From Alistipes sp. (GTDB lineage: Bacteria > Bacteroidota > Bacteroidia > Bacteroidales > Rikenellaceae), in contig JAFQRH010000005.1 of the NCBI GenBank assembly GCA_017410165.1, positions 1 through 51,658 on the forward strand: a stretch of DNA of 51,658 nt. The letters are read 5' to 3'. Position numbers and translations under genes: made by a program. Shown one piece after another: positions 25,987-35,270 of this stretch (position 1 is the first letter of the stretch; the number at the start of each line of letters is the position of its first letter). The notes beneath the pieces are model-generated. The model ran no database searches, was not told where the DNA came from, and was given only the letters and a program-made list of their open reading frames with translations.

Positions 25987-27111
25987 ATGGGACAATCTCT
26001 GCGAAATAGACGTTGGTTTCGTTTTCTGACGCACGCGTGCCGCACGATAGTTGCCGTTACGTTCATCTTCTCGGGCTTCGTCAAGGCCATCGATCCGTGG
26101 GGTACGGCACTCAATATCAACAACTATCTGGCAACGTACGGGTTGGAGTCGCTCAAACCGTATGTGATGATATTCTCGATATGGTTGTGCGGTGCCGAGC
26201 TGATGATGGGTTGTATGCTCTTCTTCAAGGTGCGTATCCGTATGGTGTCGGTCTTCTCGTCCGTGTCGATGCTGTTCTTCACGGTGCTCACATTCCTCAG
26301 TGCCACGTTTATTCCGGTCGAGGATTGCGGATGCTTTGGCGATGTGCTGAAACTCACGCCGTGGCAGACATTCCTGAAAAATCTCGTGCTGCTGCCGATG
26401 ATTCTTTGCGTGTGGTGGCGTTATCGTCCCGATAGAATGTTCGCATTCTCGCGGTTGGAGTTTGCGTTGGCGGTGCTGTTCTGTACGATAAGTATGGGTG
26501 TGGGTGTCTATTGCTACTTCCATCTGCCGCTCATCGACCTGCTGCCGTATCATAAGGGGGTTAATATCGCCGAGGCGAAGCAGAAGGCGGAGTTGCAGCA
26601 GAGCGAGTCGGAGGTGGTTCTCGTCTATCGTAACCGTCGAAACGGTAAGTTGCGCGAATTTTCGCTCGACGACAAGGCGTGGCGTAACGAACGCCGCTGG
26701 GAGTGGGTCGATACCCGCATCTTGGCCGAAGATGACAATCGCCATCGCGTCGAGCCGATGATTTTGGAGTTCTACGTCAGCGACGAGCGTGGTGAGGTGA
26801 CCGATTCGCTGCTCTCGATTAAGGGCGACCTCTATATGTTGTGCTTGTCGCGCCTGAACGATGTGGGCGAGCGTTGCGAGGAGCGTCTGCGTCGCACAGT
26901 GGAGCGCGCCGAGGCGGAGTCGGCTACCGTGATATGCCTTACGCCTGAACCGATACTGCGCCCGACCTATCGCTCGTTTGCGGGAAGCGTACCGGTGCGT
27001 TGCTATAATATCGATGCCAAGACGATGAAGACGATGTTGCGTGCTGAGGTGGGTATGGTGCGCCTGACCGATGGTACGATCACCGACAAACGCACCTGCT
27101 TCGATATGTAG
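25987..27111 (+). CDS. BT_3928-type DoxX-like membrane protein
   Basis: A 374-residue protein in two parts. The N-terminal half has four to five membrane helices with a DoxX/MauE-like layout, including FIFSGFVKAIDPWGTALNI and a CxC pair in VEDCGCFGDVLKLTPWQTFLKN. MauE-type proteins are linked to disulfide or electron transfer, so the Cys pair may be redox active. The C-terminal half (from about residue 190) is soluble and recalls a degenerate thioredoxin-like domain without a CxxC. It is known in Bacteroidetes as the BT_3928 family; function is unproven. It starts 6 bases after tmk. Confidence 0.8.
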   Translation: MGQSLRNRRWFRFLTHACRTIVAVTFIFSGFVKAIDPWGTALNINNYLATYGLESLKPYVMIFSIWLCGAELMMGCMLFFKVRIRMVSVFSSVSMLFFTVLTFLSATFIPVEDCGCFGDVLKLTPWQTFLKNLVLLPMILCVWWRYRPDRMFAFSRLEFALAVLFCTISMGVGVYCYFHLPLIDLLPYHKGVNIAEAKQKAELQQSESEVVLVYRNRRNGKLREFSLDDKAWRNERRWEWVDTRILAEDDNRHRVEPMILEFYVSDERGEVTDSLLSIKGDLYMLCLSRLNDVGERCEERLRRTVERAEAESATVICLTPEPILRPTYRSFAGSVPVRCYNIDAKTMKTMLRAEVGMVRLTDGTITDKRTCFDM

Positions 27112-27215
27112 TGCGTGGAGCGTTTTGCTCTATGGCGGTGCAAGATGCGACGGCGAAAAAAAGTGCTGAAAAACAATATTTTTTGCCTTCGTAGCGCGAT
27201 TTGAAATATATTTTA

Positions 27216-27223
27216 TATATTTG
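27216..27223 (+). promoter_or_regulatory. Promoter -7 box of the ompA-like gene
   Basis: TATATTTG lies 63 bases before the start, in an AT-rich stretch. A second TATTTG occurs at 27233-27238. No clear -33 element is present at the right distance. Confidence 0.5.
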
Positions 27224-27286
27224 TGGGACGAATATTTGTGGAAAAATACACTTTTGTAATTATAAATAATTAAATATCACACTGTT

Positions 27287-28564
27287 ATGAAGAAACTTTT
27301 CTCTTTGGTAGTATTGTTGGCAGCATTTGCAGCAACTGCATATGCCGCAGATGCGAAGGAGACGAGTGGCGAGAAATTGCCACACGTTCAGGGTTTTGTT
27401 TCCAACACGTTTGCCGATAACTGGGAAATCTCGTTGGGTATAGGCCCTAACTTTTTGTGCAAGACCGGTAGCAAGGGCTTCGGTAATATCGTAGGCGTTG
27501 GTGCTTACGTTTCGGCTAACAAGTGGTTCCACCCTGTATTCGGTGCGCGTTTGGCTATCGAGGCAGGTCAGTTCAACTACATTGGCGGTCAGTATGGTCA
27601 GTTTGAGACCGGCGACAAGGTTAAGCCGGTATTCTTGTTCGGTCATATCGACGTTATGGCAAACCTGAGCAACTGGATTGCAGGTTACAATGGCAAGAAC
27701 CACCTCTACGATGCAATCCTTATGGTTGGTGCCGGTGTTGCTGCAAACGACCTCGCAGGTAAGTATAAGGATGGTTGGCCAAAGATTCAGAAGAAGAACG
27801 GTAAGGATGGCGCACGTATGCCACACGAGTATGCGTTCAACTTCGGTTGGCAGAACCGTTTCAATGTTTGCAAGTCGCTCAGCGTTGATTTGACGCTCAA
27901 CTATATGTTGTCGCGTAAGGGCTTGGCTCCGGGTGGCATCTATGGTCAGCGCGTATCGTCGCGTTGGAATGCGTTGAACGTATATGCAGGTATCACCTAC
28001 CGCTTCAACCGTCGCGACTACGACCGTTCGGGTGCAACCATCAAGGAGTACGAGGTGCTTGTTGACCGTTTGACCCGCATCGAGAAGCAGATGGCTGATG
28101 CACAGGCAGAGAACACTCGCTTGCAGCAGGTTGCAGCCGAGCAGGCAAACGCTTTGGCTGCTGCACAGGCATTGGCAGCAGAGCGTGAGGCAGCTCTCAA
28201 AGCAGCACAGGAGAAGGTTCTGTTGCTCATCGAGCACGATACGGAGAACGAGTTGCTCTTCTATCTCTGCGGTAGAAGCGTACTTACCAACAATAACAAA
28301 CTGCGCTTGAACCGCTTTGCAGAGAAGATTCTCAACAGCGAGAACAAGGAGCACGTTTATAGCATCTTCGGTTTTGCTGACGCAGAGACCGGTAGCCATC
28401 AGGGCAACCTGAAACTCGCCGAGAAGCGTGCGAAGGTGGTTTACGACTACCTCGTTGCACAGGGCGTTCCGGCAGAGCGTTTGCAGTACAAGGGTTGTGG
28501 TGTTGATGCAGCACCAATCAACAAACTCGTAACCGAGCAGAACCGTACGGTAGTTATCTACTAA
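27287..28564 (+). CDS. OmpA-family outer membrane protein
   Basis: A 425-residue protein with a Sec signal (about 20 residues), an N-terminal region of alternating strands that should form a small outer-membrane barrel (about residues 40-245), a coiled coil of Ala/Glu/Gln repeats (about 255-310), and a C-terminal OmpA peptidoglycan-binding domain with NNKLRLNRFAEKIL, GFADAETGSHQGNLKLAEKRA and AERLQYKGCG. The C-terminal domain anchors the outer membrane to the cell wall. Codon choice and a strong terminator suggest high expression. It is transcribed alone. Confidence 0.92.
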   Translation: MKKLFSLVVLLAAFAATAYAADAKETSGEKLPHVQGFVSNTFADNWEISLGIGPNFLCKTGSKGFGNIVGVGAYVSANKWFHPVFGARLAIEAGQFNYIGGQYGQFETGDKVKPVFLFGHIDVMANLSNWIAGYNGKNHLYDAILMVGAGVAANDLAGKYKDGWPKIQKKNGKDGARMPHEYAFNFGWQNRFNVCKSLSVDLTLNYMLSRKGLAPGGIYGQRVSSRWNALNVYAGITYRFNRRDYDRSGATIKEYEVLVDRLTRIEKQMADAQAENTRLQQVAAEQANALAAAQALAAEREAALKAAQEKVLLLIEHDTENELLFYLCGRSVLTNNNKLRLNRFAEKILNSENKEHVYSIFGFADAETGSHQGNLKLAEKRAKVVYDYLVAQGVPAERLQYKGCGVDAAPINKLVTEQNRTVVIY

Positions 28565-28596
28565 TCGGTACGCTTCTTTCGGAGCGTAAGTTACAG

Positions 28597-28629
28597 GCGA
28601 CGTCCCATTGCGGGGCGTCGCTTTTTTTT
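28597..28629 (+). terminator. Terminator of the ompA-like gene
   Basis: A 10-bp GC-rich stem (GCGACGTCCC with GGGGCGTCGC, one G-U) is followed by eight T. The rest of the 28565-28875 gap holds only the araC promoter. Confidence 0.85.
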
Positions 28630-28757
28630 GTGTCGCTTTTGCGGGGTGTTGCTTTCTGTGTTTGGAGAGGGGCGGATGCTTGCTGCGCGTGCCATAAATG
28701 GTCGCAGAAGTGTCCGAACGATGGTGCGTTTGATTTGTAATATATGTTATATGGGCA

Positions 28758-28787
28758 TTTGTGCTATTTGTGTAGCCGATATATTTG
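28758..28787 (+). promoter_or_regulatory. Promoter of the AraC-family gene
   Basis: TTTG (28758-28761) and TATATTTG (28780-28787) are 18 bases apart, leaving a leader of about 80 bases. Confidence 0.65.
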
Positions 28788-28875
28788 TAAAGTTTAGATT
28801 AAACATATATCTTTACACTAAATTTAATGGCTAAATGTAGTTTGTGCCACATACATAAAACAAAAAACATATATT

Positions 28876-29748
28876 ATGATTAAAAACAACAATGTCGATC
28901 GTACGACTCCCGATGTCGTCAAGATCGTTGAAACGTCGTCCGAGGGCGTACATTCGACAAACCTCTCCCGTATGGCGATTGGCTTTGTGCTGAAAGGGCG
29001 CAAACTGATATACCATAACGATACCAGCGTGCAAGTGAGCGAGGGTGAAGTGTTTATGCTGGATGCGGGCGTGCATTACGAGGAGAATATTGGCGAGGGC
29101 GAACCCTTCGAGCAGATCGTCTTCTACGTCTCGGCTGCCGACCTGCAACGTATAATTATCTCGCTCAATAGCAACTATGGCGTCAGTTGTGATAGTGCGC
29201 ATCGCTGTGAGGCGTGCCGTCGCAGCAATTTTGTGGTCTGCCCGCCATCGGCAGAGTTGTACGACTTCTTTATGGGCGTCAATCAGTCGTTCCGACGGAG
29301 CGACTTGCGCCGCAACGAGATTGGTGGCCGCATCAAACTGACCGAGTTGATATATCTGATTGTGGCGGGCGAGGATGGATGCTTGCGTCGTAAGATTGTT
29401 GCCGGTGCCGATGTGGTGAATGGTCAGTTTGCCAAGGAGATATACAACAATGTCTTTAACGATGTCTCGATTGAGATGTTGGCGCGCAAGACCAATCGCT
29501 CGCTGACGTCGTTCAAGAAGGAGTTTCGTCGTCAGTTCGATGTTCCGCCCCACAAGTGGTTTATCGACCAACGTCTGCAACGTGCAAAGGTGCTGTTGAT
29601 GTCAACCAATATGACTATATCCGAGATTGGTGTCGAGTGCGCCTTCACCAATATTTCACATTTTATAAAGTTGTTCAAACAGCGTTTCGATGATACGCCT
29701 GCCTCGATGCGTCGCAAGAGTCGTGTTGAGAGGGAGATGGTGGGGTAG
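28876..29748 (+). CDS. AraC-family transcriptional regulator
   Basis: A 290-residue regulator. The N-terminal part is a cupin-like sensing domain (VLKGRKLIYHNDTSVQVSEGEVFMLD in outline) and a Cys-containing loop CEACRRSNFVVCP. The C-terminal 100 residues carry the two helix-turn-helix units of AraC/XylS: SIEMLARKTNRSLTSFKKEFRR and MTISEIGVECAFTNISHFIKLF (motifs abridged), ending with PASMRRKS. It is a single-gene unit with its own promoter and a terminator shared with gdhA. Its effector and targets cannot be told from the sequence; the OmpA gene upstream is separated by a terminator. Confidence 0.9.
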   Translation: MIKNNNVDRTTPDVVKIVETSSEGVHSTNLSRMAIGFVLKGRKLIYHNDTSVQVSEGEVFMLDAGVHYEENIGEGEPFEQIVFYVSAADLQRIIISLNSNYGVSCDSAHRCEACRRSNFVVCPPSAELYDFFMGVNQSFRRSDLRRNEIGGRIKLTELIYLIVAGEDGCLRRKIVAGADVVNGQFAKEIYNNVFNDVSIEMLARKTNRSLTSFKKEFRRQFDVPPHKWFIDQRLQRAKVLLMSTNMTISEIGVECAFTNISHFIKLFKQRFDDTPASMRRKSRVEREMVG

Positions 29749-29764
29749 TCGTCGAAACGACAGT

Positions 29765-29805
29765 AAAACGGTCGGAGTCAAATGAGCCCCGACCGTTTTG
29801 CTTTT
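29765..29805. terminator. Bidirectional terminator between the AraC gene and gdhA
   Basis: AAAACGGTCGG (29765-29775) pairs with CCGACCGTTTT (29789-29799); T residues follow on the plus strand and four T on the minus strand. It separates convergent genes. Confidence 0.75.
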
Positions 29806-29827
29806 GCGCCGTTATCCCTTACGCGCG

Positions 29828-31168
29828 CTATACAATACCCTGTTCGAGCATTGCCTGTGCCACCTTCATAAAACCTGCGATGTTGGCACCCTTCACGTAG
29901 TTGATATATCCGTCGGCCTGCGTACCGTACTTAACGCACTGCTCGTGGATGTTCTGCATAATGTAGTGCAACTTCTCATCAACCTCGGCTGCCGACCACG
30001 AGATGTGCATTGCGTTCTGCGTCATCTCCAAGCCCGAAGTTGCCACGCCACCGGCATTTACCGCCTTGCCCGGAGCGAAGAGGATACCCGCCTGCTGGAA
30101 TGTGGCGATTGCCTCCGGCGTACAACCCATATTCGACACCTCGGCTGTGCACCACGTGCCATTTGCGAGCAACTCTTTGGCATCGTCGCCATTGAGTTCG
30201 TTCTGGAATGCGCAAGGCAGAGCGATGTCGCACTTCACGCTCCACGCCTTCTTGCCCGGGGTGAATGTTGCATCAGGGAAACGCTCGGCAAACGGAGCAA
30301 CGATATTGCGATTCGATGCGCGCAACTCCAACATATAGTCGATCTTCTCCTTGGTCATTCCGTTCGGGTTGTAAATCACGCCGTCCGGACCCGAGATTGC
30401 GATTACGCGCGCACCCAACTCGGTTGCCTTTGTTGCAGCACCCCAAGCGACGTTGCCGAAGCCCGAGATTGCTACGGTTACGCCTTTGAGCGAGCGACCT
30501 GCCTTTGCGAGCATATGCTCGACGAAGTAGAGCGCACCGAAGCCGGTTGCCTCCGGACGTACGAGCGAGCCGCCCCACGTCATACCTTTACCGGTCAGAA
30601 CGCCTGTGTTGTACTCGCGAGCGAGTTTCTTGTACATACCGTACATATAGCCGATTTCGCGACCGCCTACGCCGACATCACCTGCCGGAACGTCGGTGTC
30701 AGGACCGATATTGTTCCACAATTCGAGCATAAATGCCTGGCAGAAACGCATAATCTCGGCATCCGACTTACCAACCGGATCGAAATCCGAGCCACCCTTT
30801 GCGCCGCCCATAGGCAGTGTCGTGAGGGCATTCTTGAATGTCTGCTCGAAGCCGAGGAATTTGAGCATCGACGGATTGACCGCCTTATGGAAACGTATGC
30901 CACCCTTGTAAGGGCCGATTGCGCTGTTGAATTGGATGCGATAGCCGATATTGGTCTGAATCTCGCCGCTATCGTCCACCCACGTTACACGGAAGGTGAA
31001 GATACGGTCGGGCTCGACCATACGCTCTACGATTTTTGCCTTCTCGAACTCTGGATGCTCGTTGTAAGTCTCTTCGATGGATTCGAGGACCTCGCGCACT
31101 GCTTGCAGGTATTCGTTTTCGCCCGGATGCTTACGTTCCAGATCTGTCATAATACTCGTTACGTTCAT
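29828..31168 (-). CDS. gdhA: NADP-type glutamate dehydrogenase
   Basis: A 446-residue hexameric-type GDH that aminates 2-oxoglutarate. The glutamate-binding and catalytic region reads GPYKGGIRFHKAVN, LPMGGAKGGSDFDP (catalytic Lys) and VPAGDVGVGGREIGYM; the nucleotide fold includes VAISGFGNVAWGA. Length and the ending (VKGANIAGFMKVAQAMLEQGIV, abridged) fit the roughly 445-residue small GDH family, mostly NADP-dependent. Coenzyme preference is inferred, not proven. It is a single-gene minus-strand unit with a clear -7 box. Confidence 0.95.
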   Translation of the reverse strand: MNVTSIMTDLERKHPGENEYLQAVREVLESIEETYNEHPEFEKAKIVERMVEPDRIFTFRVTWVDDSGEIQTNIGYRIQFNSAIGPYKGGIRFHKAVNPSMLKFLGFEQTFKNALTTLPMGGAKGGSDFDPVGKSDAEIMRFCQAFMLELWNNIGPDTDVPAGDVGVGGREIGYMYGMYKKLAREYNTGVLTGKGMTWGGSLVRPEATGFGALYFVEHMLAKAGRSLKGVTVAISGFGNVAWGAATKATELGARVIAISGPDGVIYNPNGMTKEKIDYMLELRASNRNIVAPFAERFPDATFTPGKKAWSVKCDIALPCAFQNELNGDDAKELLANGTWCTAEVSNMGCTPEAIATFQQAGILFAPGKAVNAGGVATSGLEMTQNAMHISWSAAEVDEKLHYIMQNIHEQCVKYGTQADGYINYVKGANIAGFMKVAQAMLEQGIV

Positions 31169-31244
31169 AGCAATTTCGTTTTTTAGGGGTTGTTTGATGT
31201 GAAAATTTACTGTTTTTGCTCAAAGTTTTTCTAAAACTCATTCA

Positions 31245-31252
31245 CAAAGATA
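31245..31252 (-). promoter_or_regulatory. Promoter -7 box of gdhA
   Basis: TATCTTTG on the minus strand, 77 bases before the start codon. Confidence 0.65.
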
Positions 31253-31344
31253 GCGAAATAGTTGAAACGTTATTATCGTTAGCGAAGATTTTTATGCATA
31301 AAAGCGTATTTTTTGCGCGGAAATACGCCTCGCGCATAATCAAA

Positions 31345-31379
31345 GCGACCCGATGCTGCGTATCTGCACATCGGGCCGC
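31345..31379 (-). terminator. Hairpin after the lipid-sugar operon
   Basis: GCGACCCGATG (31345-31355) pairs with CATCGGGCCGC (31369-31379) with one mismatch, 34 bases past the ArnT-like stop. The T tract on the minus strand is short, so termination strength is uncertain. Confidence 0.5.
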
Positions 31380-31412
31380 TGTGTCGAGTTGTGGGCGTTG
31401 TGTTGAGTCGTG

Positions 31413-32984
31413 CTACTGCACGGGGTGTGTCGCAAGGTCGAAAATCGCATATCCGCCCACTGCGTTTTGCTTATGCTCGGCGAGCGCGGTTGATAGCGTC
31501 GCATCGCGCTCCAAATGGCGCGTGGAGAGCATCAGGATGCCACCGTTGCAACGTCCTGCGACAATATCTTCGGTCGTAACTTCGACGATATCCTCGCCCA
31601 AATATACATCCATATTCTCCGGTCGGCGAATCTTCCAGACGTAGTAACCCTCTGCGTCGCCCGTCTCGGCTACCGCTTGCGCCTGTCGGCATAGGTTGCC
31701 ATAGCCAATCTCGGAGTTGAGTGTCGGTAGCGCGAAACCTCCGAAGAAGAGCGCGACGAGCAGTCCGCCGGCGAGCGTGTCGATTGCCGCATTAAGGCGT
31801 TTGTCTCGGCATAACAACCAAATCGTTGCCACTCCGCTCGCGCCGAGCAGAGCCGTTGCTGCGTAGCACCAGCCATCCAACTCAAACGAGAGCAGGTCGG
31901 TGTGTGGCAGGATGATGGCTACCACGGGTGCGCAGGCGAAGATTGCTGCCGGAATGCCGATTGCAGCGCGATGTGCCCACGTAATCTTCGCATCGCGCAG
32001 CAGGAGCACCGCAAGATAGATGAAGAACGGGAATGTCGGAGCAAGATATACGGCAAGTTTCGACGAGAAGACCGACAACATTACAAACGTCGTGACGATG
32101 ATGGTGGCAAATAGGCGTTCGAGTGCGTCGAACGTGCGCGTGAAGGCACCGGCGACGATTGCGCCGATGGCAAGTAGCGAAAATGGAGCCAGCGAGTACC
32201 AAACCGTTATGGTGTAGTAGTAGAACGGCTCTTTGTGATGGAAGGCATCGACGGCGCGGTCGATAGTTTGGTGGAAGAGCAGATTGTTCAGATACTCCTC
32301 TCCGCCCTCTGCCCACACTGCGCCCCACCACGCAGCACAGCATACGAGCAGTATGCCCCAAAAGTGCCAACCCAGCACCTTGCCGAGCGTACGGCGGTCG
32401 CGTTGCAGAGTAAGGAATACAACCACAGCCACTATCGGAACAAGCACCCCGACCGGACCTTTGGTGAAGAGTGCCAGGAATGTGTAGATGGCAAAGAGTG
32501 CCCGCGCCGTGGCGGTGTCGCGCTCGCCCGTATATATCTGCCAGAAGGTGTAGAGTGCCAGCACGATGAACATACACATCAGCATATCCATACGCAGTAC
32601 GACTGCCAGACCGAGATACAACCCGCTGCACATCGTCATCAGCGATGCCGAACGCTGGTCGCGCTCGTCTATCCGACTGCCCACCCAGCGATTCATCACG
32701 CCGAGCGTGACGAGTGCCGGAATAATCGAAAACAGCGACAGAAACCACATATAGTGGCCTCCAAACAGCACCTTGCCGAGCATTACGAACCAGAAGTAGA
32801 TTGGCGGCTTATCGGCATACGGCTCGCCTTGATTCGTGAAGACAAAGAGGTTGCCGTCGGCAATCGCCTCGTCGGCGATATTCAGGTATCGCAACTCGTT
32901 CGATGGGGTGTAGTCGCGCAGAATCATCACCGGCAACAGGGCCGTGAATATAAATATAGGTAGGAGTGTTTTCCAATGTTTCAT
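31413..32984 (-). CDS. ArnT/PMT-like membrane glycosyltransferase (GT39/83 type)
   Basis: A 523-residue membrane protein with 10-12 helices. After the first helix comes a large loop with SNELRYLNIADEAI, the position of the catalytic acidic site in ArnT-like enzymes, and PYADKPPIYFWFVMLG, the conserved DKPP segment. These transferases move a sugar from an undecaprenyl-phosphate carrier onto lipid A or another exported acceptor. The start at 32984 places the first membrane helix at the N-terminus. It is the last gene of an operon with an ArnC-like GT2 and a LAB_N protein, which supports lipid-linked sugar transfer. The sugar is unknown. Confidence 0.85.
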   Translation of the reverse strand: MKHWKTLLPIFIFTALLPVMILRDYTPSNELRYLNIADEAIADGNLFVFTNQGEPYADKPPIYFWFVMLGKVLFGGHYMWFLSLFSIIPALVTLGVMNRWVGSRIDERDQRSASLMTMCSGLYLGLAVVLRMDMLMCMFIVLALYTFWQIYTGERDTATARALFAIYTFLALFTKGPVGVLVPIVAVVVFLTLQRDRRTLGKVLGWHFWGILLVCCAAWWGAVWAEGGEEYLNNLLFHQTIDRAVDAFHHKEPFYYYTITVWYSLAPFSLLAIGAIVAGAFTRTFDALERLFATIIVTTFVMLSVFSSKLAVYLAPTFPFFIYLAVLLLRDAKITWAHRAAIGIPAAIFACAPVVAIILPHTDLLSFELDGWCYAATALLGASGVATIWLLCRDKRLNAAIDTLAGGLLVALFFGGFALPTLNSEIGYGNLCRQAQAVAETGDAEGYYVWKIRRPENMDVYLGEDIVEVTTEDIVAGRCNGGILMLSTRHLERDATLSTALAEHKQNAVGGYAIFDLATHPVQ

Positions 32985-33013
32985 AACGAAGGCGGATGAA
33001 TGGGGTGAGGTGA

Positions 33014-33649
33014 CTATTTTGTTCTCTTCTCTCGGTGGCCGATAATCAGGTTGCGAATGTAGGCAACAAATCCGACCGATTGGCCGAGAATCAGCACCGG
33101 ATCGAGGCGGATAATGCCGTAGAGTACAATCATTCCCGACCCGAGGAGCGACATTGCCCAAAATCCGGCGGGCATAACCGACTCTTTGAGTCGCACCGAG
33201 ACGTACCACTGATAGACGAAACGCAGCGTGAATATCAACTGTCCGCACGAGCCGAACAGCAGTAGCCACATCGGCACCTCTTCGTTGCGCAAAAAGGTGG
33301 CAAAGAATTCGGCGGCATTATGGCCAATGGCGCAGAAGACGACAATCGGAGTCAGGAGCAGTACGGGCAACACGCCGTATCGCATCACACCCGACCGCCA
33401 CGCGCCTTTCATTTGCAGATTCCACAGATAGATGAAGTACGAGACCGACTGCCCGAGTATAATCGAGAAGTCGTCGCGCAGCCAACCATACAGAAACAGC
33501 AACCACGAGCCGGCAAGCGAGAATATCCAGAATGCAGCCGGCGATACGACACGTCGCGCCCGCTCGGAGAGTATCCACTGAATCAGGATGCGCGCCGAGA
33601 AGAACGCCTGTGCCAACAATCCGATGGCGTATATCCACCAACTATCCAT
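33014..33649 (-). CDS. LAB_N membrane protein (lipid-A-disaccharide synthase N-domain type)
   Basis: A 211-residue membrane protein containing the LAB_N domain twice: FFSARILIQWILSER...SPAAFWIFSLAGS and, later, IFTLRFVYQWYVSVR...MPAGFWAMSLLGSG (motifs abridged). Each copy has QW followed by a Phe-Trp motif and three helices. The domain is found fused to, or beside, lipid A and lipid-linked sugar enzymes, and the fold resembles small transporters. In an operon between an ArnC-like transferase and an ArnT-like transferase it may flip the lipid-linked sugar; that is an inference. Start at 33649 chosen because the upstream extension overlaps the previous gene. Confidence 0.82.
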   Translation of the reverse strand: MDSWWIYAIGLLAQAFFSARILIQWILSERARRVVSPAAFWIFSLAGSWLLFLYGWLRDDFSIILGQSVSYFIYLWNLQMKGAWRSGVMRYGVLPVLLLTPIVVFCAIGHNAAEFFATFLRNEEVPMWLLLFGSCGQLIFTLRFVYQWYVSVRLKESVMPAGFWAMSLLGSGMIVLYGIIRLDPVLILGQSVGFVAYIRNLIIGHREKRTK

Positions 33650-33672
33650 TGCTCTTGTGTTGTGTGAGGTTG

Positions 33673-34404
33673 TTATAGGTTGTTCTCGCCGACCGTGTAG
33701 TTGATGTAGCGGCTCTTCATCCAGCGATAGGCGAAGCAATCGACAAGCGGTGCAATCAGGCGATTCCACAGATTGAATTTCGACAAGCCCGCCGTGCGTG
33801 GGAAGTGGCGAACGGCAATCTCCTTATAGTTTTTACCCTCCTGCAAACGAATCAACGCAGGCAGGAAGCGGTGCATACCCTTGAAGAACGGGATGCGTTT
33901 TGCCGCATCCGAGTGCAGAATTTTCAGCGGACAACCGGTGTCTGTCGCATCGTCGTGCGTCATCATTCGGCGGAAGCCGTTGGCAAATTTCGATTGGAAA
34001 CGCTTGAAACCCGTATCCTTGCGGTTGGCGCGGATGCCGGTGACCAAGGCGAACTCGGAGGTGTAGGGCAGCAACACCTCGAAATCCTCGGGTGTGGTCT
34101 GCAAATCGGCATCAATATAGCCGACGAGTGGCGAGCAGGCGTAGTCGATTCCCGCCTTGATTGCCGCGCTCAAACCGGCGTTGCGTACGAACGAAAGGTA
34201 GTAAAAATGCTCGTTGCGCGCGCATATATCCTTGATTTTCGCACCACCGTCGTCCGTCGAGCCATCATTTACGAAGAGGACGCATACGGGAACGGATGCC
34301 TTTGCCGTGTAGTCGCGGAAGGTCTGCTCCAATCGAGCCATATTTTCCGATTCGTTATATACCGGCACGATGACCGTCAGTGTATAGGAAGAGGTTTTAT
34401 TCAT
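33673..34404 (-). CDS. GT2 glycosyltransferase, ArnC/DPM1-like
   Basis: A 243-residue family 2 glycosyltransferase. The GT-A fold is clear: LTVIVPVYNESENM at the N-terminus, VNDGSTDDGG, LSFVRNAGLSAAIKAGI and the metal-binding GYIDADLQTTPED. Relatives attach a sugar from a nucleotide donor to polyprenyl phosphate on the cytoplasmic face. The family's C-terminal membrane pair is absent, so it is a soluble or peripheral short form. It is the first gene of the three-gene operon, 23 bases before the LAB_N gene. Confidence 0.87.
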   Translation of the reverse strand: MNKTSSYTLTVIVPVYNESENMARLEQTFRDYTAKASVPVCVLFVNDGSTDDGGAKIKDICARNEHFYYLSFVRNAGLSAAIKAGIDYACSPLVGYIDADLQTTPEDFEVLLPYTSEFALVTGIRANRKDTGFKRFQSKFANGFRRMMTHDDATDTGCPLKILHSDAAKRIPFFKGMHRFLPALIRLQEGKNYKEIAVRHFPRTAGLSKFNLWNRLIAPLVDCFAYRWMKSRYINYTVGENNL

Positions 34405-34490
34405 AGTCGTGCATTGTTCAATATTATGTTTGTTCTTTGCGCAAGCCGACACGTGTAGCATTTGGCTTGCAATTATATTACAAATATATG

Positions 34491-34498
34491 AAATTATT
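34491..34498 (-). promoter_or_regulatory. Promoter -7 box of the lipid-sugar operon
   Basis: TATATTTG on the minus strand, 87 bases before the GT2 start. The -33 element is unclear. Confidence 0.55.
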
Positions 34499-34689
34499 GC
34501 GAACGGAGTGTTGTTTGCACCAAAAAATCGCAGTGAAAGTACACGTATGTGTATTAATATTTGTTGTGTGTGATTGTTTGGATTCTTGAACGCCAAAAAT
34601 ATCTGAATATGTAATGTGTGTTAAATCAATGAGTTACATTTTATTATTAAGAAATATCAATATTTTATTGAAATTTTTTAATAAAATAC

Positions 34690-34720
34690 TTGCACGAAAC
34701 AAAAAAAGCCCTTATCTTTG
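34690..34720 (+). promoter_or_regulatory. Orphan promoter upstream of a duplicated non-coding unit
   Basis: TTG (34690-34692) and TATCTTTG (34713-34720) with 20 bases between them form one of the best consensus promoters in the window. No open reading frame follows for 630 bases; transcription would run into the duplicated unit and towards purC. Confidence 0.7.
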
Positions 34721-34763
34721 CAGTGAAGTTTTAAGGTTCATTTTAGGTTAGTAGTTTTAGGTT

Positions 34764-34963
34764 GGTTGAGGAAATCGGAAGGTTGCGACAAAGGTGTCGC
34801 TAAGACTCGCAGGAGGTGCTCTCTTGGGGTCGAATACCTCCGAAGACCTCATTTTTTTTGCCCCTACATAAACCATCCCTCGTCCTCGGCGGCTACTCGG
34901 AAAAATCTAATTATCGGCAGGCGATTGCTTACGCAATAAACATAATCGAGAATACTCGTTTTG
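34764..34963. repeat. 200-base duplicated unit, first copy
   Basis: Nearly identical to 35050-35248. It contains the hairpin GCGACA-AAGG-TGTCGC, then AGGAGGT, GGGGTC, ACCTCC and GACCTC, which allow two mutually exclusive or interlocked pairings, then eight T. The end (34942-34962) forms an imperfect inverted repeat with 34977-34997. Reading frames across it are short and not supported as genes. Confidence 0.75.
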
Positions 34964-35049
34964 ATAATGGATTCTCAAAACATATATTCTCAATTATGAC
35001 AACATTCTGTTGTCGCCAGCCCTGCATTGTTTTCGCTCGTATTGCGGTC

Positions 35050-35248
35050 GGTTGAGGAAATCGGAAGGTTGCGACAAAGGTGTCGCTAAGACTCGCAGGA
35101 GGTGCTCTCTTGGGGTCGAATACCTCCGAAGACCTCATTTTTTTTGCCCCTACATAGACCAATCCCTCGTCCTCGGCGGCTACTCGGAAAATCCATATTC
35201 GGTTGGCGATTGCTCGCGCAATAAACATAATCGAGAATACTCGTTTTG
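35050..35248. repeat. 200-base duplicated unit, second copy
   Basis: A direct repeat of 34764-34963, offset by 286 bases at the start and 285 at the end, with only scattered differences concentrated in the second half. The 86-base spacer between the copies (34964-35049) is unique within the window. The purC promoter begins 22 bases after this copy ends. Confidence 0.75.
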
Positions 35249-35270
35249 TTGGGTGGAATTTGTTGTACAC

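Noticed and set aside
34764..34870. 6S, SRP or RNase P RNA in the duplicated unit
   Set aside because: Some phrases recall these RNAs but the conserved cores are absent, and such genes would not be expected as tandem copies.
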